Made by a program: the position numbers and the translations under genes. A stretch of DNA of 64,000 bases from Trema orientale (Eukaryota; Streptophyta; Magnoliopsida; Rosales; Cannabaceae), in contig JXTC01000124.1 of assembly GCA_002914845.1 (NCBI GenBank), positions 206,743-270,742 of the forward strand, in the 5' to 3' direction. Below are positions 1-18,110 of the stretch, piece by piece; the first letter of the stretch is position 1, and each line of letters opens with the position of its first letter. The notes beneath the pieces are model-generated. The model did not search any database and had not been told where the DNA came from. It worked only from the letters and a program-made list of their open reading frames with translations.

Positions 1-2
1 AG

Positions 3-3000
3 ATTAACAATAAGATTATTGAAGGGCCGTACTTGGTATGGGAAGATATAACAGCGGTGGCACCAAACCTGATGAGGAATAATAACAAAGCAAGAAAACT
101 GCTAAACAACCTAAGTGGATATGCGCAACCCAATCGGATTATGGCTCTCATGGGTCCTTCTGGCTCAGGAAAATCCACCCTACTTGATGCCTTTGCAGGT
201 AATACCATTTCTCTCTTCTCTTGTGTATGCGTATATATATATATATATATATAGATATATTCCTCTTCCGAGTTTATTTACTCTTTTTTTTCGGGGGGTT
301 AAGTTTTATAGTCGATTTAGGTTGGTTATTGATCCGAGTTTTTCCCGCAAGTACTGCTTTAGGTTGCTAGCTCTTGAGTACTTTTTTTTCTTTAAATTAT
401 CTGTGTTGTGCTTAGAAAAACTTAATTAATTTCCAGATTAATTAACATATATAAGTGTACATATTTACAATTACAATATATATATGTTTTAAGAGCGAAA
501 TATTTTTTTTTCTAGTAATGTAAGAGCGAAGTTTTTTATTTTTTATTTTTTATTTTTTATTTTTTGAGAGAAATGTAAGAGCCAAGTTAAACTAGCCTCA
601 AACTTTTTCTTTTGCATATCTTGAATGCTGAACATTTTATGATCTGTACGTACTATATGTACTCCGGTTTCTAGTCAGCTTTTTTTCCCCTTCCCTGAAA
701 GAATCATGAATTATATATGGATCTGACCGTCGAAATTTGAAAAGAAAAAGGAAATACAAAAGTTCTGTGCTAGCTAGCAGCTTAATCTTGAATTTCATGG
801 TCGTACATATTTACGTGCATATCTTAATTATAATTTGGAGTGTTAAAAAAAAAACTAACAAATTGCGAAACCGATTATGAATTGAAGCCAATTCAAACTA
901 AATTGTTTGGTCTTTCTAGAAAGTTAGTTGGTATGTTTATTTTGGAATATTTTATCAGTCGAATGTGTGAAAAAGATCAAACTTACTGCCAATTAAATCG
1001 AGCAAGCAAAACCGCTAAAAAAGATCGTATATAAATATATGATTTCTTTTTTCATATTTTTTTTATGTCCTTATTATTAACTATTTTAGGATTTTGATTA
1101 TTATTAATTTTTTTATTTAGTTTGTATGTTGTTTATATAAACTTAAGTCATAATTTTTTGTTTAAATGTTATATAATTTAACATCATGAAATCAACTTTT
1201 ACGGTCGACCAAAATTGTATTATCTATATGTTTAAACCAACCAAACCATTAATTATATATATTTGGTTTGGTCTAGTTTGGTTTCTTTCTAAACTTTTTA
1301 ACAGCCCAAATAGACTTCAACTTATTCTGGTTAATAGTTTTCATAATTCAAATACTGAGGTAAACATTTATCTACAATGATCAAAAGTAATTTAGCGAAA
1401 GGTCACTGGAGTTTTCTTATGATTTTATTTTTAAGATAGGACCCCGCATATAATAATTTAGGGTACTGCTTAAGATCACAGGGATCATTTAGCATTTTTT
1501 ATTTTCACTAATTAGCAGAAAAGAAGAAGATTGATAATCACACGTCTATTTACTTTTTTATTTTTATTTTAAAGGAAAAGAAAAGCTTATAGTCATTTTA
1601 CGCATTACTCTAATGAAGCCAATTAATACATTTTACGCCTTCAGTACGATATAAACAAGTACTGATTAAACGCCATAAATTTATGAGTACGTAGCAAATT
1701 GATATGTATGGTCATTATTATGAAGCACAGTTTGCAATAAACAATAATTTCGTTTTTTTTTTTTTTTTTTGCCTTTTTTAGTAAAAACTACAAAGAACAT
1801 GCATGCATGTTTCACACTCACATTAATAAGTTTGGCAAATACTTAAATGCAACGTCTCAGTCCCACTGAGTACGTACGTAAGGACCAATAAATTGGTTTG
1901 AAGCTACCTAATCGAGTGGCCTAGAACGAAAGTTGACTTTCGTATCATCATTTGATTCAATTCTCATTGGGGACCTTTAAACTTAGCTGCAGTCTTCTTC
2001 ATCTTCCTTCTTCACTTTCGTATAAATGCTTATGGATACCCTTTACTCCATATGGGCCGAGATGCCGACAGCACGTGTAATGGATAAGCCGAAGGCTTAA
2101 CTTATTAATTAATATTTTAATAGTTTCCACTTGTTTTTTTTTTTGGTTAAAAAATCAAAGGAATCATATAAAAAAGAAAAATTGGCTTACTTATTAAAAA
2201 ACAATATTTTTATATTTTCCTCTTGTTTTGTTTTCTTTTGTTTAAAAAATCGAAAAATGATTAAAAACAATTCTCAAATAAACCTAAAATTCAATTTTTT
2301 TTTAAAAAAGTGACAAAAAGGAAGCCTTTAATTTTTTTCTCAAATATTTTTCTGCAAATAACATAAAAATAATATTCACTTTAAAAAAAGAAAAGAAAAG
2401 AGAAAGCGACAAAAAGAAAGCCTCTAATCTTTTTTTCTGAAGAACTTTAAATCTTCATTATTAATTAATTCACTCTTAAATAAAAAAAAATAAAAATGAA
2501 GTGACAAAGGAAGCCTCTTCACTCTATGTTTGATAGAGAGAATTTTTGGAAGCGTGGAGTGGGAGGGATAGAGGGATAGATATCCTAACTAGTTTATATC
2601 GAAACTTTTATACTAATATATAGTAAGTAAATTGTCATCATTCACTAATTTCACTAATATTATATTGTTACAAAAAAAAATATTAAATGTTATGTTTGGC
2701 ACATATTATGGCAATTTGTAATGTGAAAAAAATTAATCAAATTCTAAAATTTGAGATATGATATATTTAATGCCAAACTTGATATATACTAATTAAATGA
2801 TAAAATTTGGCAGATGACTCCGGTGCCAAACTGTCACGGAACATATAGCATATACCAAATTTAGCACAAGAAAGTAATATACAAAAGTACATGATTTTTG
2901 TGTTCTATGTTAAACTATAGCATTATCGCATAAATAGCTAGGCAATACATTATAGATGATCTAACTCTTTAGAGTACTTGTATCATTTAGTTAACTAATG

Positions 3001-6000
3001 TTATTGAGTCTCTCTTCGATCCTAACAGGAAGACTATCTCCGAACATTAAAATGACGGGCAATGTTCTTGTTAAAGGAAAGAAAGGGAGTGGAAATTGTG
3101 GAGGCATTGTAAGTAGAATATTTTGCTAGCTAGGATTTGAAGCTAATTTTTAATAGTTCTTTTGCTTTTAGTATTTTAAATGCTTCTTATTATTGCCTTC
3201 TTCCCTTTAAATATATTAGAACTTGAAATATATATATATATACTAAAGTTTAAAAACATATCATCACACTACTCTCCTTTAATTGGCATATATACGAGTA
3301 TTTTAAAAAAAATTAAATGTATGTACGTTAATAGTAGTGAATATTTTTAAACTTTTTCAGATTTAGATGAATGTATATATGTCGATTAAGGCTAACTCAA
3401 TTAATTTAGGATTATTGGCATGTGTGTGAGTATGTAGGAAGGAAGAGAAGAGAAGAATGAAGGGTTAGAATCCTAATAGAGAAAAAAATTGCTTTAAGCC
3501 CAAATTAAAAAACAAAAAATAAGTTTTACATATACCTAGCTATCATATTCATATGTAATGATGATATAATGATTTGATTCTCTCTTGCTCAACCCACCTT
3601 AACGTAATATGAACTGCTTATTAATTTGTGCGATAGCTAGCTCACGATTCATATATTTCTAATCAACAAATTTTCATTGTCTTAAAAATTTCCAGTCATA
3701 TCTAACTCAAGAGGACGTTTTCTTGGGAACTCTCACGGTGAGAGAAACTATTACTTACTCGGCACATTTGAGGGTTTCAAATAAATTGAGTAAAGAAGAG
3801 ATAAACGTGTTGGTTGAGAAAACAATTGCTCAAATGGGGCTTGAACACTGTGCTGATAACAAGATTGGAAATTGGCATCTTAGAGGCATTAGTGGTGGTG
3901 AGAAGAAGAGGCTTAGCATCAGTCTGGAGATCTTAACACAACCCCATATCATGCTTCTTGATGAACCCACGACTGGATTAGACAGTGCTTCGGCTTTCTT
4001 CGTCGTTTGGGCTCTGAGGAACATCGCTCATGACGGTAGGATTGTCGTCTGCTCCATTCACCAGCCGAGTGGTTATCTCTTTGATCTTTTCGATGATTTG
4101 TTTCTCCTCTCTGGTGGAGAAGCTGTTTATTTTGGAGAAGCAAAATTGGCTGTTAAGGTAAAGTATACCTGGTATTTTCTTAACTAACTTAATTAATTAG
4201 CTACACGTAATAGTAGTTGTGCTTCTCGAAAAATTAATTAAAATGAACTTTTGTGTTTAAAAGAGAAGTACTAGTACTCATGAAAATATATATATATATA
4301 CTAGTCGTAGGTTACATGTGTCACGACCCAAACCTAGGACCAGTGGCAAAAAAAAAAAATTTCACAAATAGAAATTCAATAGTAATTTTAGAAAAATTTA
4401 TAAAATAGTTTTAAAAGTAAAATTCTCACAGTTTTGCGATCACCATTAGAAGTAGTTGATAATAAAATTTATAAATTAAAACATCATCATCATCAACCTC
4501 ACAATCCAAGTATAATAGTTTTACAGACCAAATACATGATACAGGCCCTTAAATTATCAATACAAGCTAAGAAAATTAAACAGAAATATCTTACATAATT
4601 ATCAATTATAAAATCAGTAATGAGCTCCTCTCTACTCTGCTCCTAAATTCTCAAGGTCACACTAGATACTACTTGAGAGGAGAAAAATAAGGGGTGAGCA
4701 TTCACATGCTCAGTAAGAATTCAATTACCTTTTTGAATGGATACAATTTCTCAAACCTGCATGTTTAGTACTTTTCCAAATCCACTTATAAACTAAGTTT
4801 ATAAAATAATTGAGATTAAGAATAATCACATATTCAAAACAAAAAATATTTATACATAATCGTATATATCACAAATCAACCAATGTATATGAGTGAACTC
4901 TCATCCTCCCATCACGGCCTTGTAATACTTTTTTACCGTAGGTACCCAGTATCTTGACACTACCCAGAAATGTGTCAGCAGAACCTGCGCAGGGGCCTAG
5001 GTCTCTCATCTAGCACTGCAGCAACTCGCCAACAATCTAAACTATCGTAATGCAATAATGGAACTCATGTGTGTGATATTATGGTATGTACAATATGTAA
5101 CAGTTCACAATAACGATGCATCCAAAAATTAATCAAATCATGCTTTTAAATCCCACTTGGCATTATTTTGGGAATTACTATAACATGGATGGTACTCCGT
5201 TGTATTACTCCATAATCACAATTTAAAAATATATATATAAATTCTTACAATCTAATCCAAATATAATCTATTCTATTTCAATAATTTATCAAACCATCAT
5301 GTAATCCACGATTTTTACAGATTAGTTTTAATGCAGTTATAAATTACAACTGGTATAAAAACTAGGCAATTGAACCCCTACCTTGAGATGATAGTTATAT
5401 TATGCTAAAGACGCTCGAAGAAACTCCTGTTGATCACTTGGGTGCTCGAGAAGTCGTTTCGAGAATTCCGTAAGCTCACTACAAGGAATGACTTTTTTAA
5501 CGGAGCATCAAATTGAGAAATAGACTTTACCACTGCGTTCCTAGTATCCAAAATAGCTAGGTTAAATATACAATTTGTCAAACGTAATTATTTCGTGCTA
5601 AATAATTACTTTACCAAAAAAATTATAAAAATGCCACAAAAGTAATTAGTAAAATGGCCAAAATAGAAAAGTCATTACCTGCAGCAAGTTGACGGTCAAG
5701 ATTAGTCAGAGATGGTCGGCAACGATGAGACGAATGCAGATGTACCGGCAGTGTGCCGTTTCGACGTCAGACAGCGATTTGGTAGCCAGAAAACGCTGCA
5801 GGTAGCAGAAATTTCGAGGAGCTCTAGCTCTATCTACGGCATGCACGCGACTGCGGGACCACCGGGAGTTGCTTCGTTGGCCAATGACGAGGAATGCGGG
5901 TAGGCGCGTGGCCAGAAGTGGTCAGCAGTATCAGAGCTAGAGACTGAGCAGCCTTTCGATTTTTTGAAAAAAATTTTGAGAGAAAGCTAGGGGTTTCGGG

Positions 6001-9000
6001 GGAAAAAAAGAAGAAGGATCTTAAGGATTTAAAGGCAATTAAATAAACTGTAGCACAAGTGTCATAAACTAACAGGTTTGGCACTATTTGTGCTAATTGC
6101 ACTTTAACCTGGATTTTTCAAAAATCCTTTCATTTATGTTCTTAATTAATTTCATTTCAGTCCCTCTTTCAAAATTTTCTATACAATTTTGTCCCAAATG
6201 AATATAGACTTAATAAAGTCTACATACATCCCAAATATTTTTAATAAAATATTTCAAAAATTTAAAATTACTATTATACCCTTGGCACATAATTACTTAT
6301 ATACCCTTTTTAAAATCCGGTTTTTACAATGTGCCTAAGGCACATACACCCGTTATTAATTAGAAAATTGATAATTAAAAGCTATTTAACTTGCTTTGTT
6401 AATATTTTCCTTTAAAAAAATAGATTTTCATTTTGAAATGCAAAATTACGTAGTTGTTGATATTTATTCTATAGTTTATGATATCTTTATTTCAAAAAAG
6501 AAATTCTAGATTTCCATTTTGAATATTGAAACACAAAAATATGACATATTACTAATCTAAACGTTTTCCTCATTATAACTATTTTTACCCAGTAATGCTA
6601 TAATTGATACAAATTAAATAAAAATTTTGAAATTCTTTTTTAAAAATTTAGAACACATTGAATATAAGGATAAGAGTTAAACAAATAGCAAAGAAAGCAA
6701 ATCTTTTCTTTATAATTTGCTTTATTGATCATATCAGCTAGGCTTCTTTTTTTTTTAAGATTTATGCTTGATTCATGTAAGAATAAGAGTGGAGATATGT
6801 ATATAAATATCTAAATATATACATCTATTTTATAGAATGGTGAAAATAAAACTTGACGAAGAGCGAATGCCAAAGATTAAGTATATCACAAAGAAATACG
6901 TTTAATATATATGGGCACCAATTCAGTAGGTATTTTTTTTTTACCTATTCATAGGTATTATTTTGTTTAATTAAAATTCATCACGCATGTCTTTTTAATT
7001 AAAAATTGGAAAGAAAAAAGTATTAAAAGTTGGATGACTCCCAAGTTATCTAGTATGGTGACTCCAAGTAATCACTCAAAGTAATTATCCACTCTATTTT
7101 TCAGCATCTACAAAAAATTAGACGTTTCAACTGAGACTTTTAAAAGGGTGAATTTACCTAAACTCCCATAATAATGTATACAATTTGTGAACATGGCGTT
7201 GCTAAAAGTCCTAATACATCCTTTTAAACTCAACTAAAAAATATATTAATAATAATACTATCGTTATAATATTTAGAGGATCTATGCGGTTTTTAAAGTC
7301 AAAACCTTCTATATTAAGAGGTGTTGTCAGCAGGGCTATACATGCAATTATGTAATACATTATTTTAGATGCAATAAAAGGCATGTATTGATTTGTACTT
7401 ACATTCCTGATGCTCATTATCCGAATTTAGGTTTCATTAAAAAATAATTTCATATAATTTACATCTTTTACCCCGTACGTTATATGTATTTAGTAATCAT
7501 CATGAGCAGAGTCGCAAAATCTTTTGTTATTATGTTAATTTAAGTCCCCGTTTTACCCTTTTAGGAAAAATCAACAAGACTTCAAATGAGATATAGGCTA
7601 ACTTAATTTTTATATATTATATATATATATATACATATATTTTATTGCAGTTCTTTGCTGACGCCGGTTTTCCATGTCCTACGAGAGCGAATCCTACAGA
7701 CCACTTCCTTCGATGTGTGAATTCAGATTTTGACAATGTTACAGCAGCATTATTCTTGAGATCTAAAAATTCTATATCGGTTGTTTGCAGAATTCTTTTT
7801 TTTTTTTTTCATTTCGTTATTTGGATTTTCCTTTAATTGATCATTATAGCTAATAACCATTTTTTTTATTTGATTTATTAATTGATTTTAGGAATATTTA
7901 CAGGGAACTACAATGTCACGTTCAGTAGCGAATTTGACCACAAAAGACATAAAAGCAATTCTCATCCAGAAGTACAAGAATTCTGAATATGCAACACTTA
8001 CCATTGAAAAAATCCGACAAATTAATTCAACTGTATGCAATTTTCAAATTTAATCATAGCAATTCTGGCACCAGTATTTTGTTTTTGGTCAAATTACATA
8101 TCACATATTATAGTGTTGATGATACTATATAATTTACATACTAAATAACCAAAAAAAAAAAAGTGTCTTCAAGCATTTTTCAATAATTCGTACTAGCTCC
8201 ACCAAATCCATATTTGTTTTAATTTCAAAGATCTTTTACCTTGTAATTAATTGAAGGGAATTTCATGTTGATAATTTTACAGGAAGAAGTGATTATCCTA
8301 TTGAACGAGAGCAAAGCAAGTTGGTTTAAGCAACTCTGCACACTAACAGATCGTTCTTTTGTAAACATGACAAGAGATGTGGGATATTACTGGCTAAGGA
8401 TGGTGTTCTACTTAGCAGTAGCTGTATGTACCGGAAGTATCTACTTCGAAATTGGCACTTCCAACATGGCCATCATTGCAAGAGCCAAGTGTCAGGCCTT
8501 CGTTTATGGCTTCATGATATGCTTATCCAATGGAGGCTTACCATCTTTCATAGAAGAGATCAGGGTAATTTAATTATTAAGCAAAACCTATTGATTGATC
8601 AAATTCAATGTTTTTACGTAATTACTTTCTTGTTTTACTTATAGCTATTGTTGATGACTGATCATATATATGACTTTACCAACTAAACTAACCAATAATT
8701 AATTTAATTTTTTAAATTAATCAATTGATATACTTTGTTTTGGAAAAACAAAACCCTTGGTGAAATTATAGGTCTACAATCGTGAAAGGTTCAAAAAGCA
8801 TTATGGAGCAGATGTAATAATGATCTCAAACTTCCTCTCCTCGTTTCCATTCTTGGTGGTGACGGCTCTCTCTACGGGAACAATAATCTACGAAATGGTG
8901 AAATTTCGTCCAGGGTTTTCTCATTACAGCTATTTTGTTCTTAATCTTTTCTGCTGCCTTTCTGTTATAGAGAGTTGCATGATGCTCGTCGCTTTTTTGG

Positions 9001-10942
9001 TTCCCAACGTCCTCATGGGCATAGGAATTGGCACAAGTCTAATTGTAAGTATACATATTTCTCATCTACGTATTTGTGCCATTCAAAAATATAAAAAAAG
9101 AAAATAAAAATCTTCGTCGTACAAAAGAACTTATATATAATCAATTGTGACTAGCTATAATAAGTACTCAGAAATAGAGTTAATCATAAAAAAGTACGAA
9201 GTCCTTAATTTGTGACAAAGTTTCATATAAAAAATATATATTTGTGACTAAAGGACTTTTAGTTACAATCTTTTTTTTTTTATTATTTGAAGTTGAGATG
9301 TTCTTATTGCTATAGATCTGCAATTACATCTTTTGAAATAAAATATAGGCATGAATCACCACACACTTTATTCAATAGAGAATACATTGCAAAAGAAGCT
9401 AAGTCATGGGTCACACTATATTCCCAGATCAGGAAATATGATAACAAGAACCATAATCAGTAGAATCAATAAAAAACTTAATGTACTTAACAAGAGAAGC
9501 TACAGCAGAACAAGGAGGGGGATGATTGGGCTGAGAGTGATAGCAGATTTCTCTATATTTATTTTCTGATCCGAAGCAGATTTGTACGAACAAAAAATTT
9601 GCTAGAGAGATTCTGCATCTTCAGTATTAGCTCTAGTAAACACTAGGCTATCATCGGCAAAGAATAAATGGCTTATGCAAATAATATTCTTAGCACAACG
9701 GAAGCCCAGTAAATTACTCTGAGTCTCTGCTTGGTAAATCAACGAGGAGAAAACTTTTGCACACAAGAGGAAAAGATATGGAGACAGTGGATATCCTTGA
9801 TGAAGACCTCGAGATAGTACTATATGACCTTCAACTTTACTATTTAAAATCACCGAGAAGAAAGAAATAGAAATGCAATTCATAACTTTATTTACCCATG
9901 AACTGCCAAAACCCATACGAGTCATGGTGGCCCGTAAAAGGCTCCACTCCACCTATCGTATATTTTGCTCATATCTAATTTAAGCATCATAAACTTTTTA
10001 TTTCTATTGGACTGACGACAAAGAGAGTGAAGATTCTCAAAAGCAATTATAGCATTATCGATTTTTAGTTACAATAAGTATCATCATATATACAATAAGT
10101 TGCAACTAAATACATTATGACGAATTGTACTTAGTAACTAAACCTTGCTTATAGGTGTTCATGATGATGCCATCTGAAATCTTCAGACTCATATCTGATC
10201 TCCCCAAGTTCTTTTGGCGCTACCCAATGTCTTACGTCAGCTTCGCATCGTGGGCATTAGAGGTACAATTATTTGTATGCCATCTGAAATTTTTTGCATT
10301 AGCTACATGGTGTATATTAAATAATTTGGTAGATATACATATATCTATATATATATATTTTTATATATGTATGTATAACTTAATCAGTCCAAGTATCTCT
10401 AACTATATCTCTTTTTCAATTTCTCTCTAAACTTTTCTTTGTGAGATCGATCTACCCCTCTACATAATTATTACTTAGAGACAAAATATCACATGATAGT
10501 TAGAATGTTTATTTTGAAAAAACTGCTCATTTACTCTAGATCTTATTTGCCATGCTAATAAATATTATACTAACTAATATTTTAGGGTGTCTACAAGAAT
10601 GACATGATTGGTCTAGAGTTTGATCCGTTGGTACCTGGAGACCCAAAGCTGAAGGGTGAAATAATCCTCCAAACAATTTTTGCTATACCTTTGGATCATT
10701 CCAAGTGGTGGGATCTGACGGCTCTCCTGTGTTTGTTAATATTCCACAGACTAACATTTCTTCTGGCCCTCAAATACAAGGAAAGCATATCACTGCATTC
10801 GAAGCTCTATGTCTACTCAGCGTTTACGCAAATAAGCAAGAGATTTTCATCACTAAAGCAACAGTTTAATGTCTCCAAAAGAAACCAACCGCTCTATTCC
10901 TTATCTTCTCAATTGGGTCTTAGATCTCCTATGCGACCTTAG
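3..10942 (+). CDS. ABCG15-like: Half-size ABC transporter, ABCG12/ABCG15-like (5' end off the window)
   Basis: Plasma-membrane half transporter of the ABCG (WBC) family. Close Arabidopsis relatives dimerise and export cuticular lipids, which is family knowledge and not shown here. Exons read by eye: <3-198, 3029-3108, 3696-4157, 7651-7779, 7892-8032, 8283-8564, 8772-9044, 10155-10262, 10586-10942. They sum to 2028 nt, giving 675 residues plus stop, so only a short N-terminus is missing to the left. Exon 1 carries Walker A (GPSGSGKST). Exon 3 carries the signature [11 protein letters not shown], Walker B ([13 protein letters not shown]) and the H-loop region SIHQPSG. Exons 6-9 encode the membrane domain, with GYYW and the WRYP-like [12 protein letters not shown]. 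The C-terminus ends in [13 protein letters not shown], as in ABCG12/15. Exon 4 uses a weak GTTGTT donor. Introns 1 and 3 are long (2.8 and 3.5 kb); intron 3 holds a solo-LTR-like insert and intron 7 a LINE. The reading frame looks intact. The exact orthologue within the ABCG11/12/13/15 group is uncertain. Confidence 0.9.
199..3028 (+). other. Intron 1 of the ABCG gene
   Basis: This is a 2.8 kb AT-rich intron placed directly after the Walker A exon. It contains poly-A/T tracts and an AT dinucleotide run near 229-252. I saw no coding homology, terminal inverted repeats or RNA gene in it. The short open frames inside are chance frames in low-complexity sequence. Confidence 0.7.
4321..6328 (+). 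mobile_element. Solo-LTR-like insertion in ABCG intron 3
   Basis: This is a 2008 bp block flanked on both sides by the same 5 bp, ATGTG (4316-4320 and 6329-6333), which fits a retroelement target-site duplication. Its left end reads TCACGACCC, or TGTCACGACC if the overlapping TG is counted, and its right end reads GGTTTTTACA; both resemble the ends of large plant Gypsy LTRs. No gag-pol coding sequence is present, so it is best read as a solo LTR left by LTR-LTR recombination. The family call rests on end motifs only. It lies in the same orientation as the host gene and does not touch an exon. Confidence 0.5.
9270..10062 (-). mobile_element. 5'-truncated LINE (non-LTR retrotransposon) in ABCG intron 7
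   Basis: On the minus strand, 9952-9602 encodes a reverse-transcriptase fragment with [17 protein letters not shown] and the catalytic-box equivalent [11 protein letters not shown], typical of plant L1-type LINEs. The insert is bounded by perfect 13 bp direct repeats TTTTAGTTACAAT at 9257-9269 and 10063-10075, a target-site duplication. Next to the left repeat is a T-run (9271-9281), the poly(A) tail of a minus-strand LINE. Only about 330 bp lie between the RT motif and the tail, so besides the 5' truncation the RT C-terminus and any RNase H region are missing through internal deletion. The element is dead and antisense to the host gene. Confidence 0.85.
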
Positions 10943-11555
10943 TCATGTAAGGTTTTGTTGTATTCATCTATCATAATTAAACAATCTGTGTAACAATAAT
11001 CTGACAGTACGTATTACATGCAATTTTATGTAAGGTACAAGGATTATTTTCATATATAAAGTATGTTCTTATACATATAAATAATCTACGTAGACTTATA
11101 AAGGTTTACTTTTGTTCTTCGTAAGAAATTTAAAGGGAAAAGAAATAGTGTAGTGTATTTTTCTGGAATGCATGATGTTTATGTAAAATGGCCAATTTGA
11201 AGAGAATATCATAGTTCAATCGAAAATGCTTTGTAGATGTAACCCAATTGGATATAAAATAATATCGAGTTATATCTAGTTTTTATTAGTATTTAACAGT
11301 AATGTTCTTTGTAAATAGAGACAATATGAGCTCTAATATTTCAATCCTAGAAACCGGACAATATGAATTTCACTGACTTGTTTATGCAAGACTAGTGTTA
11401 AAAGGCTTGGTTGACCTACAAAACCGTGGGCAGGCCATCAAATATAAAAAGGTGATCAATAATATCTTCAATTATATCAACTGATTTATTGGATATCTAA
11501 TTTACCAAAGTTGATATAACTTGTGTATATTAACTCATATACTTTAACATAACAT

Positions 11556-11740
11556 TAACTCTATGCCAACGAAACTTTCCAACAGATAGCCAGGACATTT
11601 TCATCACTAAGACGGCATATATTTCTGTACACAAAAGAAACCAACCCATCCACTCATTATCTTCTCAACTGGATTTGACACCTCCTATAAAACCTTAAGT
11701 CATTTTGGCGGTGCATTGATCTATAATTAATTGTTGTAAA
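11556..11740 (+). pseudogene. Relic of a duplicated ABCG last exon
   Basis: This stretch resembles the 3' end of the ABCG gene upstream (about 10800-10985). Shared blocks include ATTTTCATCACTAA, AAAAGAAACCAACC, TTATCTTCTCAA and the post-stop TATAATTA. The match spans the end of the coding region and the start of the 3' untranslated region, at roughly 70% by eye. The copy no longer reads in frame to the [12 protein letters not shown]-terminus, so it is non-functional. It points to an old tandem duplicate of the transporter gene or of its tail; ABCG12/15-type genes often occur in tandem. Nothing of the upstream exons was recognised. Confidence 0.65.
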
Positions 11741-11956
11741 AGTGTATAGATAATTTAACATAATTCAATGAAGATTTTGTGCCACTAGACTGTGTGTATA
11801 TATATATATATAATTTAAGTTGGGCAGGAGGAATAGTTGATTTGAACTAAAAATGTTCCACACTGAGAGGTGTAATTGCTACCAGACGATGTAGCTGCCA
11901 CGATGCTGTTAGATTATTTGTAACAAACTGATGGTGTTAGAACACCAGTGCATAAG

Positions 11957-12030
11957 CTTCCAATTGACCCATTATGAGAAGGCAATAATACTGCGCAATC
12001 TTCCAATGGACCCATTATAAGAAGGTAATA
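11957..12030. repeat. Two-copy 31 bp repeat at 43 bp spacing
   Basis: A 31 bp unit beginning CTTCCAATTGACCCATTA occurs at 11957-11987 and again at 12000-12030, with three mismatches. It lies between the convergent 3' ends of the ABCG and NTRC genes. No function is apparent. Confidence 0.75.
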
Positions 12031-12469
12031 GAATTTACAGCTAGTGTCCTATGAATATACATTTTTATTTCTTTTATTTATTTATTTATTTATTTGTCTT
12101 TTATTTCCTATAATTCATATTAATGAACCTTCCTTTTTTCACTAATTTGTTTTCTTCAAGTAGAAGACAAGAGTAGCAAGCAGCTAGAAACCACTACTAA
12201 TATCCTGTGAGGAAGAAAATATAGGGTTATGCACATAATTGTATAACTAAGCCTGTCACGAAATTAGAAAGTGTAAATTTAGAAAATGAAAATCCGCATC
12301 AATGCATTGGCAAACTCTGCAAGTAGAATTTACAGTATAATTGATCAACGAAACGACAACTTGATTCATTGTGAAAATTGAAGGCTTATTAGACTACCCA
12401 GTTTAAATAGAACAAAATTGAATCACAAAATGCGAGCATCTGGCCAACAAGTATCTTGAAATACTCATC

Positions 12470-17323
<4,854 letters not shown>

Positions 17324-17750
17324 AAGCTAAAGCAAAGCAAAGCAAAAGCTAAGGCTAAGCAGACTAGTTTGAGACCATACAAAATTTATTACAAATAGTT
17401 TTGTTTTGCTTTGTTTTGTTTTGTGTTAGAAGAATACGACTCCAAAAAGCATTTGTATTCAGTTTTCTGGGGTTGAGGACTTTATTTGGACATATCATTG
17501 CAACACTTAGGTCCACTCGCACATGTCAAGCCCGTGTACCCACGCCCATCGCCTATGAGTTTTTTTCTTTTTTTTTCTTTTTTTAATTTTTATAAAAGCC
17601 GAAAAAGGGAAGAAGACCATATTATTAGTTGAGAGAAAAGGGTTGATCATGAAGTCTACTTCGGTCTTTGATTTTTAGAATATCTCATACTTGGCGCTTA
17701 AAAATTATGTTTTTGTTTCAGTCTTGGTCTTTGAATTTTAAAATATCATA

Positions 17751-18110
17751 GGCTCCGTTTGGTTCGCCTATTTGAATGTGTGTATTTGAATGGAAATTGT
17801 AGAATGGGTTATAATTGGAATGGAAGACATTTGAATAGAAAAAATAGTGGAATGGGTTATAATTAGAATGGGAGTATTAGAATGGACCATTCAAAAACAC
17901 CTCTCCCCCTCCATTCTCATCCAAGACACAAAAATCCATTCAAATAGTTGATGTGACTGATGAACCATTTGAATGGAAAAACTAAATTGTTGAAACAAAC
18001 ACTCATTCCAAAAGACCATTTGAATGGAAAATTTAGAGTTGTTGAAACAAACACCCATTCAAATGGATTTTCCATTCCAATGGAATGGAATGGGTGAACC
18101 AAACGGCCCC
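17751..18110. mobile_element. MITE, PIF/Harbinger-like
   Basis: A 360 bp element with terminal inverted repeats: the left end GGCTCCGTTTGGTTC matches the reverse complement of the right end, GGGGCCGTTTGGTTC. It is flanked by ATA on both sides (17748-17750 and 18111-18113), a 3 bp duplication. The interior is built from variants of ATTTGAATGG and CCATTCAAAT, so much of it can fold on itself. It encodes no protein. It lies about 430 bp upstream of the NTRC start codon, in the promoter-side region. Confidence 0.75.

Noticed and set aside
5712-6102. Overlapping open frames in the solo-LTR-like insert
   Set aside because: They lie on both strands with no recognisable protein motif and fall inside the insert.
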